Assembly (NCBI RefSeq): GCF_019303475.1
Contig: NZ_JABLSI010000047.1
Location: forward strand, 1 to 35,236
Direction: 5' to 3'
Source: Streptomyces sp. JJ38
Lineage (GTDB): Bacteria > Actinomycetota > Actinomycetes > Streptomycetales > Streptomycetaceae
DNA length: 35,236 nt
Shown here: positions 24,327-33,261 of the stretch, piece by piece
Layout of the letters: each line of letters starts with the position of its first letter
Position numbering within the stretch: the stretch's first letter is position 1
Program-made: the position numbers and the translations under genes
The notes under the pieces: model-generated
What the model was told of the DNA's origin: nothing
Databases searched by the model: none
What the model saw: only the letters and a program-made list of their open reading frames with translations

Positions 24327-25367
24327 ATGACCAGTCCTCCCCAGGCTGCGACAGCCGGGAACGACACCACCACCACCGGGGAACCGACTTCCCTCGACAA
24401 GGAGAAGTCCGGCAAGTCCTCCGGTGAACACACCGGCCGGTCGCCCGGCCAGCTCATGTGGATGCGCTTCAAGCGCGACCGCACCGGCGTGGTCGCCGCC
24501 TGCGTCGTCCTCTTCTTCTTCGCCATCGCCGCGCTGGCGCCGGTGGTCGGCATGCTGTACGGCAAGGACCCGTACACGTTCTACGGCCAGAACGACCCGT
24601 CCCTGCTGGGTCCGTTCGGCTACCCGACGGGCGGCCCGGGCGGCATATCGGGCGAGCACTGGTTCGGGATCGAGCAGGACCTCGGCCGCGACGTCATGAT
24701 GCAGCTCCTCTACGGCATGCGGACGTCGCTGTACACGGCTGTGCCGATCACCATCGTGTCCGTCGTGATCGGTGTCCTCATGGGTCTCGTGGGTGGCTTC
24801 TTCGGGGGCTCGACCGACCGTTGGGTCGGTCGCGTCACCGACTTCTTCATGGCGCTGCCCAGCCAGCTGTTCCTGATCTCGACGATGCCGGTGGTCGTGG
24901 CCCTCTTCGTGGACCCGCAGAAGGAGACCCCCGTCTACGTCCGCTTCTCCGCGATGCTCATCATCCTGTCGCTCCTCGGCTGGATGGGCATGGCGCGGCT
25001 GGTGCGCAGCCAGACCCTCTCCCTGCGGGAGCGGGAGTTCGTGGAGGCAGCCAGGGTCTCCGGCGCCTCGCGCTGGCGCATCCTCCGCAAGGAGGTCCTG
25101 CCCAACCTCTACACGCCGATCCTGGTCCAGGGCACGCTGATGCTGCCCATGGCGATCCTGAGCGTCGCGTTCCTCTCCTTCGTCGGCATCGGCTACACGG
25201 AACCCACCCCGGACTGGGGCCGGATGTTCCAGACGGCCGGCAAGGTCTACCAGGACAACCCGACGTACATGCTCTTCCCGGGCATCGCGATGGTCATCTT
25301 CGTTGTGGCCTTCAACCTCTTCGGTGACTCCGTGCGGGACGCCATCGACCCCAAGGCTGGACGCTGA
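24327..25367 (+). CDS. Oligopeptide ABC transporter permease, DppC/OppC type (operon 2)
   Basis: A permease of 346 residues that opens operon 2. A hydrophilic Thr/Lys-rich tail of about 40 residues precedes SPGQLMWMRFKRDRTG (the OppC_N entry) and the first helix. A long extracellular loop (YGKDPYTFYGQNDP to GISGEHWFG) leads into the transport domain, with coupling loop REFVEAARVSGASRWRIL and finish GDSVRDAIDPKAGR. ATG 24327 has only a weak GCGCGGGGGC upstream. Gene order permease, SBP, permease, ATPase, ATPase is that published for bldK, in which case this would be BldKA. That is inference from order, not from sequence comparison. Confidence 0.95.
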   Translation: MTSPPQAATAGNDTTTTGEPTSLDKEKSGKSSGEHTGRSPGQLMWMRFKRDRTGVVAACVVLFFFAIAALAPVVGMLYGKDPYTFYGQNDPSLLGPFGYPTGGPGGISGEHWFGIEQDLGRDVMMQLLYGMRTSLYTAVPITIVSVVIGVLMGLVGGFFGGSTDRWVGRVTDFFMALPSQLFLISTMPVVVALFVDPQKETPVYVRFSAMLIILSLLGWMGMARLVRSQTLSLREREFVEAARVSGASRWRILRKEVLPNLYTPILVQGTLMLPMAILSVAFLSFVGIGYTEPTPDWGRMFQTAGKVYQDNPTYMLFPGIAMVIFVVAFNLFGDSVRDAIDPKAGR

Positions 25368-25378
25368 GCCGTCCGATA

Positions 25379-25400
25379 GCAGGGGGGCTGCCACCCCTGC
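25379..25400 (+). other. Intercistronic hairpin before the operon 2 SBP gene
   Basis: GCAGGGG (25379-25385) pairs with CCCCTGC (25394-25400) around an 8-base loop, in the 98-base gap between the permease stop and the SBP start. It may slow exonucleases, act as a processing site or attenuate. No T-run follows. Confidence 0.5.
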
Positions 25401-25465
25401 ACCGGGCGACCGGGCCCGTCAGGCAGCGCAACCGAACACGACAACCAGGCAGGTGGAGAAACTCC

Positions 25466-27265
25466 ATGAGGCTCTTTTCCACGCGCAGAGCGCGGACCGC
25501 GGTGATAGCCGTCGCGGTGGGCTCTCTCGCCCTGACCGGCTGCGGCAGCAGCGGCAGCGACACCGAGACCAAGGACCAGTCCAAGACCCAGGACGACGCC
25601 AAGACGCAGTCCGAGGCGGTCGCCTACGGTGACGTCGAGGCTTCCAAGGGTCCGGCCGCCCCGGTCGAGGGCTCCCGCGAGGGCGGGACGATGCGGATCT
25701 TCCAGGAGAGCGACTTCTCCCACCTGGACCCGGGTCAGATCTACGTCAGCGACGCGGGCCAGCTCTCGGTGCTCATCCACCGCGGCCTGACCACCTTCGT
25801 CCAGGACGACGAGGGCAAGCTCACCGTCGTGGGCGACCTCGCCACCGACTCCGGCACCCCCTCCGAGGGCGGCAAGGTCTGGACCTTCACGCTCAAGGAC
25901 GGCATCAAGGACGAGGACGGCGACCCGATCGACTCGGCGGACATCCGCCACTCGATCGAGCGTCTGTACTCGAAGCACATCACCGACGGTCCGACCTACC
26001 TGCAGCAGTGGCTGTCGGGTGAGGGCACGACCTACCGGGACGCCTACGAGGGCCCGTACGACGGCGAGCACCTGCCGGACAGCGTCCTGGAGACGCCGGA
26101 CGAGAAGACCATCATCTTCAAGTTCGACAAGCCGCGCGCGGACCTCCCCCAGGCCCTGACCATGGCCGGCTACTCCATCGTGCCCGACGAGGACGACACG
26201 AAGGAGAAGTACGACAAGGCCCCGAAGGCGCTCGGCCCGTACAAGATCGCCGAGTTCAGCCCCGGCAAGAGCATGAAGCTCGAGCGCAACGAGAACTGGG
26301 ACCCGAACACGGACCCGAAGCGCCACGCGTTCGTCGACGCCTGGGACATCACCTTCAACCACGACCGGGTGGACCAGTCGAAGCGGATCGCGGCCGACCG
26401 GGGCGACGCCAAGAACGCCATCCAGTTCTCGGGCACGGTCGACACCTCGCAGGTGAGGAGCATCATCACCAACGAGGAGACCAACGCCCGGACGGTCAAG
26501 GGCTACCAGCCCTACGTCTGGCAGCTCAACATGAACATGGACCGCATCAAGGACAAGAAGATCCGCGATGCGATCACCTACGCCCTGCCGAACGGCGACA
26601 TCCTGCGTCCCGACGGCGGCACCTACGGCGGTGAGCCGGCCGGTGGCCTGCTGGCCCCGACGCTGCCCGGTTACGAGAAGGGCTACGACCCCTACGGCAA
26701 GATCGACAAGCCGCAAGGCGACATCGAGAAGGCCAAGGAGCTCCTGAAGGAGGCCGGCGCCGAGGGCAAGACCCTGGTCTACGGCTACGCGAACTCCCCG
26801 CACCGCCAGAAGCAGGCCATCATCATCGAGAAGGCTCTCGAGAAGGCCGGCTTCCAGGTGGAGAAGAAGGAGATCGAGGGCGCCACGTACTACGAGCGGG
26901 TCGGCAAGGTCGAGAACGGCCTCGACATCTACATGACCGGCTGGGGCCAGGACTGGCCGTCCATCTCCACCGTCATCCCGCCGCTGTACGACGGCACCCA
27001 GATCGCCGACGGTGCGTCGAACTACGCGCGCATCAACGACGAGCACGTCAACGCCGAGATCAAGCGGATCAACGACATCACCGACCCGCAGAAGGCGACG
27101 CCCGAGTGGCAGAAGCTGCACAAGTACATCGTCGAGGAGGTCAACCCGGCCGCCCCGCTGTACTTCACCAAGCTCCTGCAGATCCACGGCTCGAACGTGG
27201 GCGGTGTCCGCTACAGCTCCGAGAAGAGCTACATCGACATCACCCGGGTCTTCCTGAAGTCGTAA
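25466..27265 (+). CDS. Oligopeptide ABC transporter substrate-binding lipoprotein (operon 2)
   Basis: A peptide-binding lipoprotein of 599 residues of family 5. The signal peptide ends in LALTGC (lipidated C26). A charged Ser/Asp/Lys linker of about 35 residues follows, then the fold from EGGTMRIFQESDFSHLDPG. Further landmarks are DSADIRHSIERLY, GPYKIAEFSPGKSMKLERN, GWGQDWPS and the closing KSYIDITRVFLKS. It is only distantly like the operon 1 SBP and longer, so the two probably prefer different peptides. ATG 25466 has GGTGGAG upstream. Its place as second gene and its length fit BldKB, the binding lipoprotein for aerial mycelium formation in S. coelicolor. The name is not certain. Hairpins stand on both sides of the gene. 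Confidence 0.95.
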   Translation: MRLFSTRRARTAVIAVAVGSLALTGCGSSGSDTETKDQSKTQDDAKTQSEAVAYGDVEASKGPAAPVEGSREGGTMRIFQESDFSHLDPGQIYVSDAGQLSVLIHRGLTTFVQDDEGKLTVVGDLATDSGTPSEGGKVWTFTLKDGIKDEDGDPIDSADIRHSIERLYSKHITDGPTYLQQWLSGEGTTYRDAYEGPYDGEHLPDSVLETPDEKTIIFKFDKPRADLPQALTMAGYSIVPDEDDTKEKYDKAPKALGPYKIAEFSPGKSMKLERNENWDPNTDPKRHAFVDAWDITFNHDRVDQSKRIAADRGDAKNAIQFSGTVDTSQVRSIITNEETNARTVKGYQPYVWQLNMNMDRIKDKKIRDAITYALPNGDILRPDGGTYGGEPAGGLLAPTLPGYEKGYDPYGKIDKPQGDIEKAKELLKEAGAEGKTLVYGYANSPHRQKQAIIIEKALEKAGFQVEKKEIEGATYYERVGKVENGLDIYMTGWGQDWPSISTVIPPLYDGTQIADGASNYARINDEHVNAEIKRINDITDPQKATPEWQKLHKYIVEEVNPAAPLYFTKLLQIHGSNVGGVRYSSEKSYIDITRVFLKS

Positions 27266-27279
27266 CACCCCGATGAACG

Positions 27280-27325
27280 GGTCCCCGGGAACGCGCGCGC
27301 GGCGGAGCGCGGGTTCCCGGGGACC
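27280..27325 (+). other. Large hairpin just downstream of the operon 2 SBP gene
   Basis: A 13-bp perfect stem (27280-27292 with 27313-27325) with a GC-alternating 20-base loop that can pair further. It lies 14 bases after the SBP stop and 59 bases before the next start, with no T-run. Such structures commonly protect SBP mRNA or cause partial termination, giving more SBP than permease. Confidence 0.75.
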
Positions 27326-27384
27326 GTTCGCGGATCACCACCCTTCCCATCCCCCTGCCGCCACCCCGAGAGCAGCGGACTTCC

Positions 27385-28362
27385 ATGCTTCGATTCCTTA
27401 CACGACGGCTGATCAGTGCGTTTGTGATCCTGATCCTGATCAGCATGTTCACCTTCCTCATCTTCTTCGTCGCCCCGCGTGACCCCGCGGTGCTGATGTG
27501 TGGAAAGAACTGCACCACGGAGGCCAAGGAGATCATCCGGGCGAACCTGGGGCTCAACGATCCCATCACCAGCCAGTACTGGGAGTTCATGCGTGGGATC
27601 GTGATGGGCCGGGACTTCGCCGTGGGCCGCTGTGACGCACCGTGCTTCGGCGTCTCCTTCGCCGAGGACCTGATGGTCTGGGACATGATGGTCGACCGTC
27701 TGCCCCTGACCCTCTCCCTCACCATCGGCGGCATCGTGGTCTTCCTGACCCTCGGTCTCGGCGCCGGTCTCCTCGCCGCAGCCAAGAAGGGGACGGTGAC
27801 GGACAAGTCGCTCAGTTCCCTGTCGCTGGTCTTCAGCTCGATGCAGATCTACTTCCTGGGCCCGGTCGTCCTCGGAGCTTTGGTCTACAGCACCGGCTGG
27901 TTGGAATCGCCACGCTACGTGCCGCTCACCGAGGATCCCTCCGGGTGGTTCATGGGTCTGCTGATCCCCTGGGTCGTCATGGCGCTGATCTTCACCGCCC
28001 AGTACACCCGTATGTCGCGGTCCACCATGATCGAGCAGCTCCAGGAAGAGCACGTCCGGACGGCGCGTGCCAAGGGCATGTCCCGGGGCTACGTCTTCTT
28101 CCGGTACGCCTGGCGTGGCTCCCTCGTCCCGATCGTCACCATCCTGGGCATGGACATCGCGGCGCTGCTCGGCGGAGCCGTCGTCACCGAGATGACCTTC
28201 GGTCTGGCCGGCCTCGGACGCCTCGCCGTCGACTCGGTGGTCAACATCGACCTCCCGCTGACCATGGGCGTCATGCTGCTCGGCGCGGTGTTCATCCTCG
28301 CGTGCAACGTCGTCGTCGACGCCGCTTACGCCTACATCGACCCCCGCGTGCGGCTGGGCTAG
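27385..28362 (+). CDS. Oligopeptide ABC transporter permease, DppB/OppB type (operon 2)
   Basis: A permease of 325 residues. It opens with LRFLTRRLISAFVILILISM, the OppB first helix, and ends in YAYIDPRVRLG. The coupling loop is EHVRTARAKGMSRGYVF followed by RYAWRGSLVPIVT. The large extracellular loop after helix 1 contains two CxxxC pairs (MCGKNC and RCDAPC) about 50 residues apart, an unusual feature for a permease loop. ATG 27385 lacks a strong binding site (GAGAGCAG upstream), and a large hairpin lies in front, so its expression may be lower than that of the SBP. By gene order it would be the BldKC position. Confidence 0.95.
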   Translation: MLRFLTRRLISAFVILILISMFTFLIFFVAPRDPAVLMCGKNCTTEAKEIIRANLGLNDPITSQYWEFMRGIVMGRDFAVGRCDAPCFGVSFAEDLMVWDMMVDRLPLTLSLTIGGIVVFLTLGLGAGLLAAAKKGTVTDKSLSSLSLVFSSMQIYFLGPVVLGALVYSTGWLESPRYVPLTEDPSGWFMGLLIPWVVMALIFTAQYTRMSRSTMIEQLQEEHVRTARAKGMSRGYVFFRYAWRGSLVPIVTILGMDIAALLGGAVVTEMTFGLAGLGRLAVDSVVNIDLPLTMGVMLLGAVFILACNVVVDAAYAYIDPRVRLG

Positions 28363-28374
28363 GAGTACTTCCCG

Positions 28375-29436
28375 ATGACCACACTGACCAAGACCGAGGA
28401 CGCCGCGGCCCCGACCGGCCGGGACGCCTTTCTCTCGGTTAACGACCTGCGGGTGCAGTTCTCCACCGAGGACGGCGTCGTCAAGGCCGTCGACGGTCTC
28501 TCGTTCGACGTCGAGCGGGGCAAGACCCTCGGCATCGTCGGCGAGTCGGGCTCCGGCAAGTCGGTGACGAACCTGACGATCCTCGGCCTGCACAACCCCA
28601 AGACCACGACGATCACCGGTGAGATCGTCCTGGACGGCCAGGAGCTGATCGGAGCCAGGGAGAAGACCCTGGAGTCCCTCCGCGGCAACAAGATGGCCAT
28701 GATCTTCCAGGACCCGCTGACCGCGCTGTCGCCGTTCTACACGGTCGGCCGCCAGATCATGGAGCCGTTCCGCAAGCACACGGGGGCGAGCAAGAAGGAG
28801 GCGCGGGAGAGGGCCATCGAGATGCTGACCAAGGTCGGCATCCCGCACCCGCAGACCCGCGTGGACGACTACCCGCACCAGTTCTCCGGCGGTATGCGGC
28901 AGCGCGCGATGATCGCGATGGCCCTGGTCTGCGACCCGGACCTGATCATCGCGGACGAGCCGACGACGGCTCTGGACGTGACCGTCCAGGCGCAGATCCT
29001 CGACCTCCTGAAGGACCTGCAGCAGGAGTTCGGCTCCTCGATCATCTTCATCACCCACGACCTCGGCGTCATCGCCGAGATGGCCGACGACATCATGGTG
29101 ATGTACGGCGGCCGGGCGGTGGAGCGCGGTACCGCCGCCGAGGTGCTGCGGGCGCCCCGGCACCCCTACACCTGGGGCCTGCTGTCGTCCATGCCCAGCC
29201 TGACGGGCAACGTGCACGAGAAGCTCACGCCGATCCCCGGCAACCCGCCCTCGCTGCTCAACCCGCCGTCCGGCTGCGCCTTCCACCCGCGCTGCGACTT
29301 CCGCGCCGAGGTGGGTGGCGACACCTGCACCACCAACCGACCCGACCTGGGCGAAGGCCGCGCGGCCGCGTGTCACCTGACGGCCGAGCAGAAGCAGACC
29401 ATCTTCGTCGAGCAGATCAAGCCCCGGCTGGGCTAG
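28375..29436 (+). CDS. Oligopeptide ABC transporter ATPase, DppD/OppD type (operon 2)
   Basis: An ATPase of 353 residues. Walker A is GESGSGKSVT, the signature is FSGGMRQR, Walker B is LIIADEPTTALD, and the H-loop is in IIFITHDLGVI. The C-terminal peptide-transporter domain has GCAFHPRCDFRAEVGGDTC, which is longer between cysteines than in operon 1. ATG 28375 lies 12 bases after the permease stop with TAGGAG in between. No repetitive tail is present, unlike the operon 1 counterpart. It forms the nucleotide-binding pair with the next gene. By order this is the BldKD position. Confidence 0.96.
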   Translation: MTTLTKTEDAAAPTGRDAFLSVNDLRVQFSTEDGVVKAVDGLSFDVERGKTLGIVGESGSGKSVTNLTILGLHNPKTTTITGEIVLDGQELIGAREKTLESLRGNKMAMIFQDPLTALSPFYTVGRQIMEPFRKHTGASKKEARERAIEMLTKVGIPHPQTRVDDYPHQFSGGMRQRAMIAMALVCDPDLIIADEPTTALDVTVQAQILDLLKDLQQEFGSSIIFITHDLGVIAEMADDIMVMYGGRAVERGTAAEVLRAPRHPYTWGLLSSMPSLTGNVHEKLTPIPGNPPSLLNPPSGCAFHPRCDFRAEVGGDTCTTNRPDLGEGRAAACHLTAEQKQTIFVEQIKPRLG

Positions 29437-29448
29437 GGAGAACGAATC

Positions 29449-30558
29449 ATGAGTGACGAACTCACCCTGACCGAGCCGAAGGACACCCCATCGGCCAAGG
29501 GCGAGCCGCTGCTGACCGCCGAGAACCTGAAGATGCACTTCCCCGTCTACGGGGGCTTTCCGTTCAAGCGGAAGGTGGGTGCGGTCAAGGCGGTCGACGG
29601 CGTCGACCTCGAGGTCTTCCCCGGGGAGAGCTTCGGCGTGGTCGGCGAGTCCGGCTGTGGCAAGTCCACGATGGGCCGGATGCTGACCCGCCTGCTGGAG
29701 CCGACCGACGGCAAGATCACCTACCGCGGGCAGGACATCACCCGGGCCGGGCGGAAGCAGCTCGCTCCCATCCGGTCCGAGATTCAGATGATCTTCCAGG
29801 ACCCGTACTCGTCGCTGAACCCGCGGCAGACGGTCGGCAAGATCATCAGCAGCCCGATGGAGGTCAACGACGTCAACCCGCCCGGCGGCCGCGAGGCCCG
29901 GGTGCGGGAGCTGCTGGAGATCGTCGGTCTCAACCCGGAGCACTACAACCGCTTCCCGCACGAGTTCTCCGGCGGTCAGCGGCAGCGCATCGGCGTCGCC
30001 CGCGCGCTGGCTCTGGAGCCGAAGCTGATCGTGGCCGACGAGCCCGTCTCCGCGCTGGACGTCTCCATCCAGGCGCAGGTCGTCAACCTGCTCCAGGACG
30101 TCCAGAGGGAACTGGGCATCGCCTTCGTGTTCATCGCCCACGACCTGGCCGTCGTCCGGCACTTCTCGGAGCGCCTCGCCGTGATGTACCTCGGCAAGGT
30201 CGTGGAGGTGGGTGACCGCGACTCGATCTACAACTCGCCGCGCCACCCCTACACGCACGCGCTGCTCTCCGCGGTGCCGGAGGCGACGCTGCACGACGAG
30301 GGGGACGACACGAGGCGCGAGCGCATCCGGCTCGAAGGCGACGTCCCCTCGCCGATCAACCCGCCCTCGGGCTGCCGGTTCCGCACCCGGTGCTGGAAGG
30401 CACAGGACAAGTGCGCGACCGAGGAGCCGCCGCTGGTCCAGATCTCCGGCAACAAGGAGGGCCACCTGACGGCCTGCCACTTCCCGGAGGCCGGGGACAC
30501 CTCCTCCCACGGCGAGGACATCGTCATGGACGAGGCCCTGGCCCGACTGGAGAAGTGA
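29449..30558 (+). CDS. Oligopeptide ABC transporter ATPase, DppF/OppF type (operon 2)
   Basis: The last gene of operon 2, 369 residues. Walker A is GESGCGKST, the signature is FSGGQRQR, Walker B is LIVADEPVSALD, and the H-loop is in FVFIAHDLAVV. The C-terminal GCRFRTRCWKAQDKC is nearly the same as in the operon 1 DppF. ATG 29449 has GGGAGAA nine bases upstream and lies 12 bases after the preceding stop. A long bidirectional hairpin follows 21 bases after the stop. The sequence is closer to the operon 1 DppF than the two SBPs are to each other, as expected if binding specificity has diverged faster. By order this is the BldKE position. Confidence 0.96.
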   Translation: MSDELTLTEPKDTPSAKGEPLLTAENLKMHFPVYGGFPFKRKVGAVKAVDGVDLEVFPGESFGVVGESGCGKSTMGRMLTRLLEPTDGKITYRGQDITRAGRKQLAPIRSEIQMIFQDPYSSLNPRQTVGKIISSPMEVNDVNPPGGREARVRELLEIVGLNPEHYNRFPHEFSGGQRQRIGVARALALEPKLIVADEPVSALDVSIQAQVVNLLQDVQRELGIAFVFIAHDLAVVRHFSERLAVMYLGKVVEVGDRDSIYNSPRHPYTHALLSAVPEATLHDEGDDTRRERIRLEGDVPSPINPPSGCRFRTRCWKAQDKCATEEPPLVQISGNKEGHLTACHFPEAGDTSSHGEDIVMDEALARLEK

Positions 30559-30579
30559 GCACGACTCACTGACGTACCG

Positions 30580-30628
30580 CGACGACGGTGCCGCCGGACC
30601 CTCGGGGGGTCGGGCGGCACCGTCGTCG
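30580..30628. terminator. Bidirectional terminator between operon 2 and the convergent peptidase
   Basis: A perfect 16-bp stem (30580-30595 with 30613-30628) contains a further GACCC/GGGTC stem inside, giving about 21 paired positions. It fills the gap between the operon 2 stop and the peptidase stop at 30642. No T-run is present on either side. Confidence 0.9.
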
Positions 30629-30641
30629 TGTCAGGGCCTGC

Positions 30642-32816
30642 TCAGTCCAGGCCGATGCCCAGTGAGCGCTTGAGGAAGGCGACCTGGAGCAGGAGGAGGT
30701 TCTCGGCGACCTCCTCCTGCGGTGTCATGTGGGTGACGCCGGACAGCGGCAGGACCTCGTGCGGGTGGCCGGCGGCCAGCAGGGCCGAGGAGAGCCGCAG
30801 CGTGTGGGCCACGACGACGTTGTCGTCGGCGAGGCCGTGGACGATCATCATGGGCCGCTGCGGCGCCCGCGCTCCGACGAGACCGTCGTCGTCCACGAGC
30901 GAGTTGGCGCGGTAGACCTCGGGCTGCTCCTGCGGCAGCCCGAGGTAGCGCTCCTGGTAGTGCGTGTCGTACAGCCGGAGGTCGGTGACCGGCGCGCCGA
31001 CGACGGCCGCGTGGAAGACGTCCGGACGGCGCAGGGCGGCGAGCCCGGCGAGGTAGCCGCCGAAGGACCAGCCCCGGATGGCCACCCGGGTGAGGTCCAG
31101 GGGGTGTTCGGCGGCCAGGGCGTGCAGCGCGTCGACCTGGTCCTGGAGGACGACGTCGGCGAGGTTCCCGGAGATGGCCTTCTCCCAGGCGGGGGAGTGG
31201 CCCGGGGTGCCGCGGCCGTCGGCGACGAGGACGGCGAAGCCCTGGTCGGCGAACCACTGCGAGGTCAGGTAGGCGTTGTGGGCGCCCGCGACCCGCTGGC
31301 CGTGCGGACCGCCGTACGGGTCGAGGAGGACGGGGAGCGGACCGTCCTCCTCACGGTGGCCGGTGGGCAGCAGCAGGGCGGTGGGGATGGCGCGTTCCCC
31401 GGCGCGGAGCAGGGTGGGGGCGGCGGTGATGACCGGGGTCTCGGCGTGGGAGGGGATGAGCCGGCCGTTCACCTCGGCGCGTGCTCCGGACCGGGTCAGG
31501 TCAGCGGTGACGAGGACCAGGGTGTCGCCCCCGCGCACCGCCGAGGCGAAGTGCGGCGTGTCGGCCTCGTCCGGTCCCGACACCCGCTCGCAGGACGAGC
31601 CGTCCAACGCGGCCCGGTAGACCGCCACCTGGCCGACGGTGTCGGTCGAGGCGCTGAACAGGACATCGTGCTCGCCCACGTCCAGGACGGCGCGGACGTG
31701 CAACGCGGAGTCGCTGACGACGGTGTCGCCCACGGACAGCGCCCGCACGCCGGTCTCGTCGCCGACCCGTACCAGCCGTCCGTCGGGTGTCCACACGGCC
31801 GAACCGGGGATGATTTCCAGCCACGCCGGGTCCTGCTCGGTGCGCAGGACCGTCGTCTTGCCGCTCGTCACGTCCACGGTGAGGTACTGCTGGGTGCGCT
31901 GGTCCCGCGACTGGACGAGCAGCAGCGGCGGCCCGCCGGCCGACCAGTGCACGCTGACCAGGTACGGGAAGGCGGCCCGGTCCCAGTCGACGTCGAGGGG
32001 CCGGGGCCCGTCCGCCTCGACGTCCAGCAGCCGCAGCGTGACGTCGGCGTTCGGGGTGCCCGCGGCCGGGTAGGCCACCTCGGCCGGTCGGCTCCCGGGG
32101 TGGGCCGGGTCCGCGATCCACCAGCGTTGCACGGGCGCGTCGTCCACCCGGGCGGCCAGCAGCCGACGGCTGTCCGGGGACCACCAGAAGCCGCGGCTGC
32201 GCTGCATCTCCTCGGCCGCGATGAACTCGGCCAGGCCGTAGGTGACGGTCTCGGCCTCCGGCTCGGCCAGGACCCGGTCGCCGCTCCCGTCGGCGCCGAC
32301 GACGCGCAGGGCGCCCCGCGAGGTGTAGGCGACGCGCCGGCCGTCGGGCGACGGGCGCGGGTCCACGACCGGGCTCGCGGAGGGGAGTTCGCGGGCGGTG
32401 CCGACGCGCAGTTCGGCCACGAAGAGCCGGCCGGAGAGTGCGAACGCGGCCAGTTCGACGGCGGCGTCCGTCGCGTAACCGACGATGCCGGCCGAGCCCT
32501 CGCGGCTGCGCTCGCGCCGCGCGCGCTCCTCGGGGGACAGCTCCTCGGCGGCGCCGCCCAGCAGCGCGGCCGGGTCGGCCGCCGGGTACTCGCGCGACGT
32601 CCCGTCGGCCGCCGTCTCGTGGACCCACAGCGCTTGGGCGCGTTCGGCACCGCCGGCCGAACGGAGGAAGGCGACACGCGATCCGTCGGGTGCGACGGCG
32701 AAGGCCCGGGGCGCGCCGAGGGTGAAGCGCTGGGTCCTGGCGTGCTGACGCGGAAAGCTCTCCGCACGGGTGGTGCCCGGGGCGTCGGTGGCCGGGCCGC
32801 TGGTGTTGGCAGGCAT
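30642..32816 (-). CDS. Prolyl oligopeptidase/DPP-IV family serine peptidase (S9)
   Basis: A 724-residue peptidase that probably removes dipeptides from, or cleaves, short peptides in the cytoplasm. No signal peptide is visible. Residues about 30-500 form the beta-propeller (DPP-IV N-terminal region, with VAYTSRGALRVV and GFWWSPDSRRLLAARVD). The C-terminal alpha/beta-hydrolase has the nucleophile in GWSFGGY (S584), the acid in HGLADDNV (D664 or D665) and the base in SGVTHMTP (H696). All three catalytic residues are present. The EE motif that in DPP-IV binds the substrate N-terminus is probably IAAEEMQRSRG. Beside two peptide importers, it likely processes imported peptides. ATG 32816 has no ribosome binding site but TAGGCT six bases upstream. 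Confidence 0.95.
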   Translation of the reverse strand: MPANTSGPATDAPGTTRAESFPRQHARTQRFTLGAPRAFAVAPDGSRVAFLRSAGGAERAQALWVHETAADGTSREYPAADPAALLGGAAEELSPEERARRERSREGSAGIVGYATDAAVELAAFALSGRLFVAELRVGTARELPSASPVVDPRPSPDGRRVAYTSRGALRVVGADGSGDRVLAEPEAETVTYGLAEFIAAEEMQRSRGFWWSPDSRRLLAARVDDAPVQRWWIADPAHPGSRPAEVAYPAAGTPNADVTLRLLDVEADGPRPLDVDWDRAAFPYLVSVHWSAGGPPLLLVQSRDQRTQQYLTVDVTSGKTTVLRTEQDPAWLEIIPGSAVWTPDGRLVRVGDETGVRALSVGDTVVSDSALHVRAVLDVGEHDVLFSASTDTVGQVAVYRAALDGSSCERVSGPDEADTPHFASAVRGGDTLVLVTADLTRSGARAEVNGRLIPSHAETPVITAAPTLLRAGERAIPTALLLPTGHREEDGPLPVLLDPYGGPHGQRVAGAHNAYLTSQWFADQGFAVLVADGRGTPGHSPAWEKAISGNLADVVLQDQVDALHALAAEHPLDLTRVAIRGWSFGGYLAGLAALRRPDVFHAAVVGAPVTDLRLYDTHYQERYLGLPQEQPEVYRANSLVDDDGLVGARAPQRPMMIVHGLADDNVVVAHTLRLSSALLAAGHPHEVLPLSGVTHMTPQEEVAENLLLLQVAFLKRSLGIGLD

Positions 32817-32822
32817 GATCCG

Positions 32823-32828
32823 AGCCTA
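32823..32828 (-). promoter_or_regulatory. -10 box of the S9 peptidase gene, probable leaderless start
   Basis: On the minus strand TAGGCT (32828-32823) is followed by CGGATC and then ATG 32816. The six-base distance places the transcription start at the A of ATG. The -35 region is poor (CCCTCA at 17 bases). Confidence 0.6.
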
Positions 32829-33246
32829 CGTGTGACGTACACCGCTGAGGGAACGGCGGCGTTTGCCGGGCCCCGGGTTCGGGGTAGTTCGGGCGGTGAC
32901 GACGCGACGATGCCCGTGAGGGCGGAACGGGGTCCGATGGTGGCGTGCTTAGGGACCGTGGCGCCGAGCCGCGGGTGTGCCACGGGCGCATGTCGCGGGC
33001 TGCGCGCGCTGCCCGTGCCGAGCGCGTTCCCGGTCCGGTGCCGGGGCCCTCGCCGAAGCCGTCCGCGGGGGGCGTGCGCCCCCGTCTGCTCCCGTGCTCC
33101 GAGCCATGTCGACTCACCGGTAGTTATGATCAGTTGCGCGGCGTGGATGCGTGGGTATGCCGTTGGTATGCCCTGCGCTCGCAGCCGTCGCACCGTGTTC
33201 GACCGTATGACAGTCCGACCGTCTGACCCGCGCAACGACGCAGTCT
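32829..33246. other. Intergenic region between peptidase and small membrane protein
   Basis: About 420 bases with no convincing gene. Open frames here show no family features and sit opposite or across the divergent promoters. A near-consensus -10 TATGAT occurs at 33125-33130 on the plus strand but without a matching -35, and it may belong to the downstream small gene. The segment 32940-33110 is very GC-rich and featureless. Confidence 0.5.
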
Positions 33247-33261
33247 TGGAGGTGAACCGCC

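Noticed and set aside
24121..24330. Possible leader peptide (69 codons) before operon 2
   Set aside because: It has no ribosome binding site, its composition is unlike real genes here, and it overlaps the operon start. The gap is better read as regulatory.
27229..30510. Minus-strand open frame of 1093 codons opposite operon 2
   Set aside because: It covers parts of four clear transporter genes in the other direction. It is a compositional artefact.
32945..33226. Possible small gene in the gap before the 64-residue membrane protein
   Set aside because: It has no binding site, no recognisable motif and a biased Arg/Pro composition.
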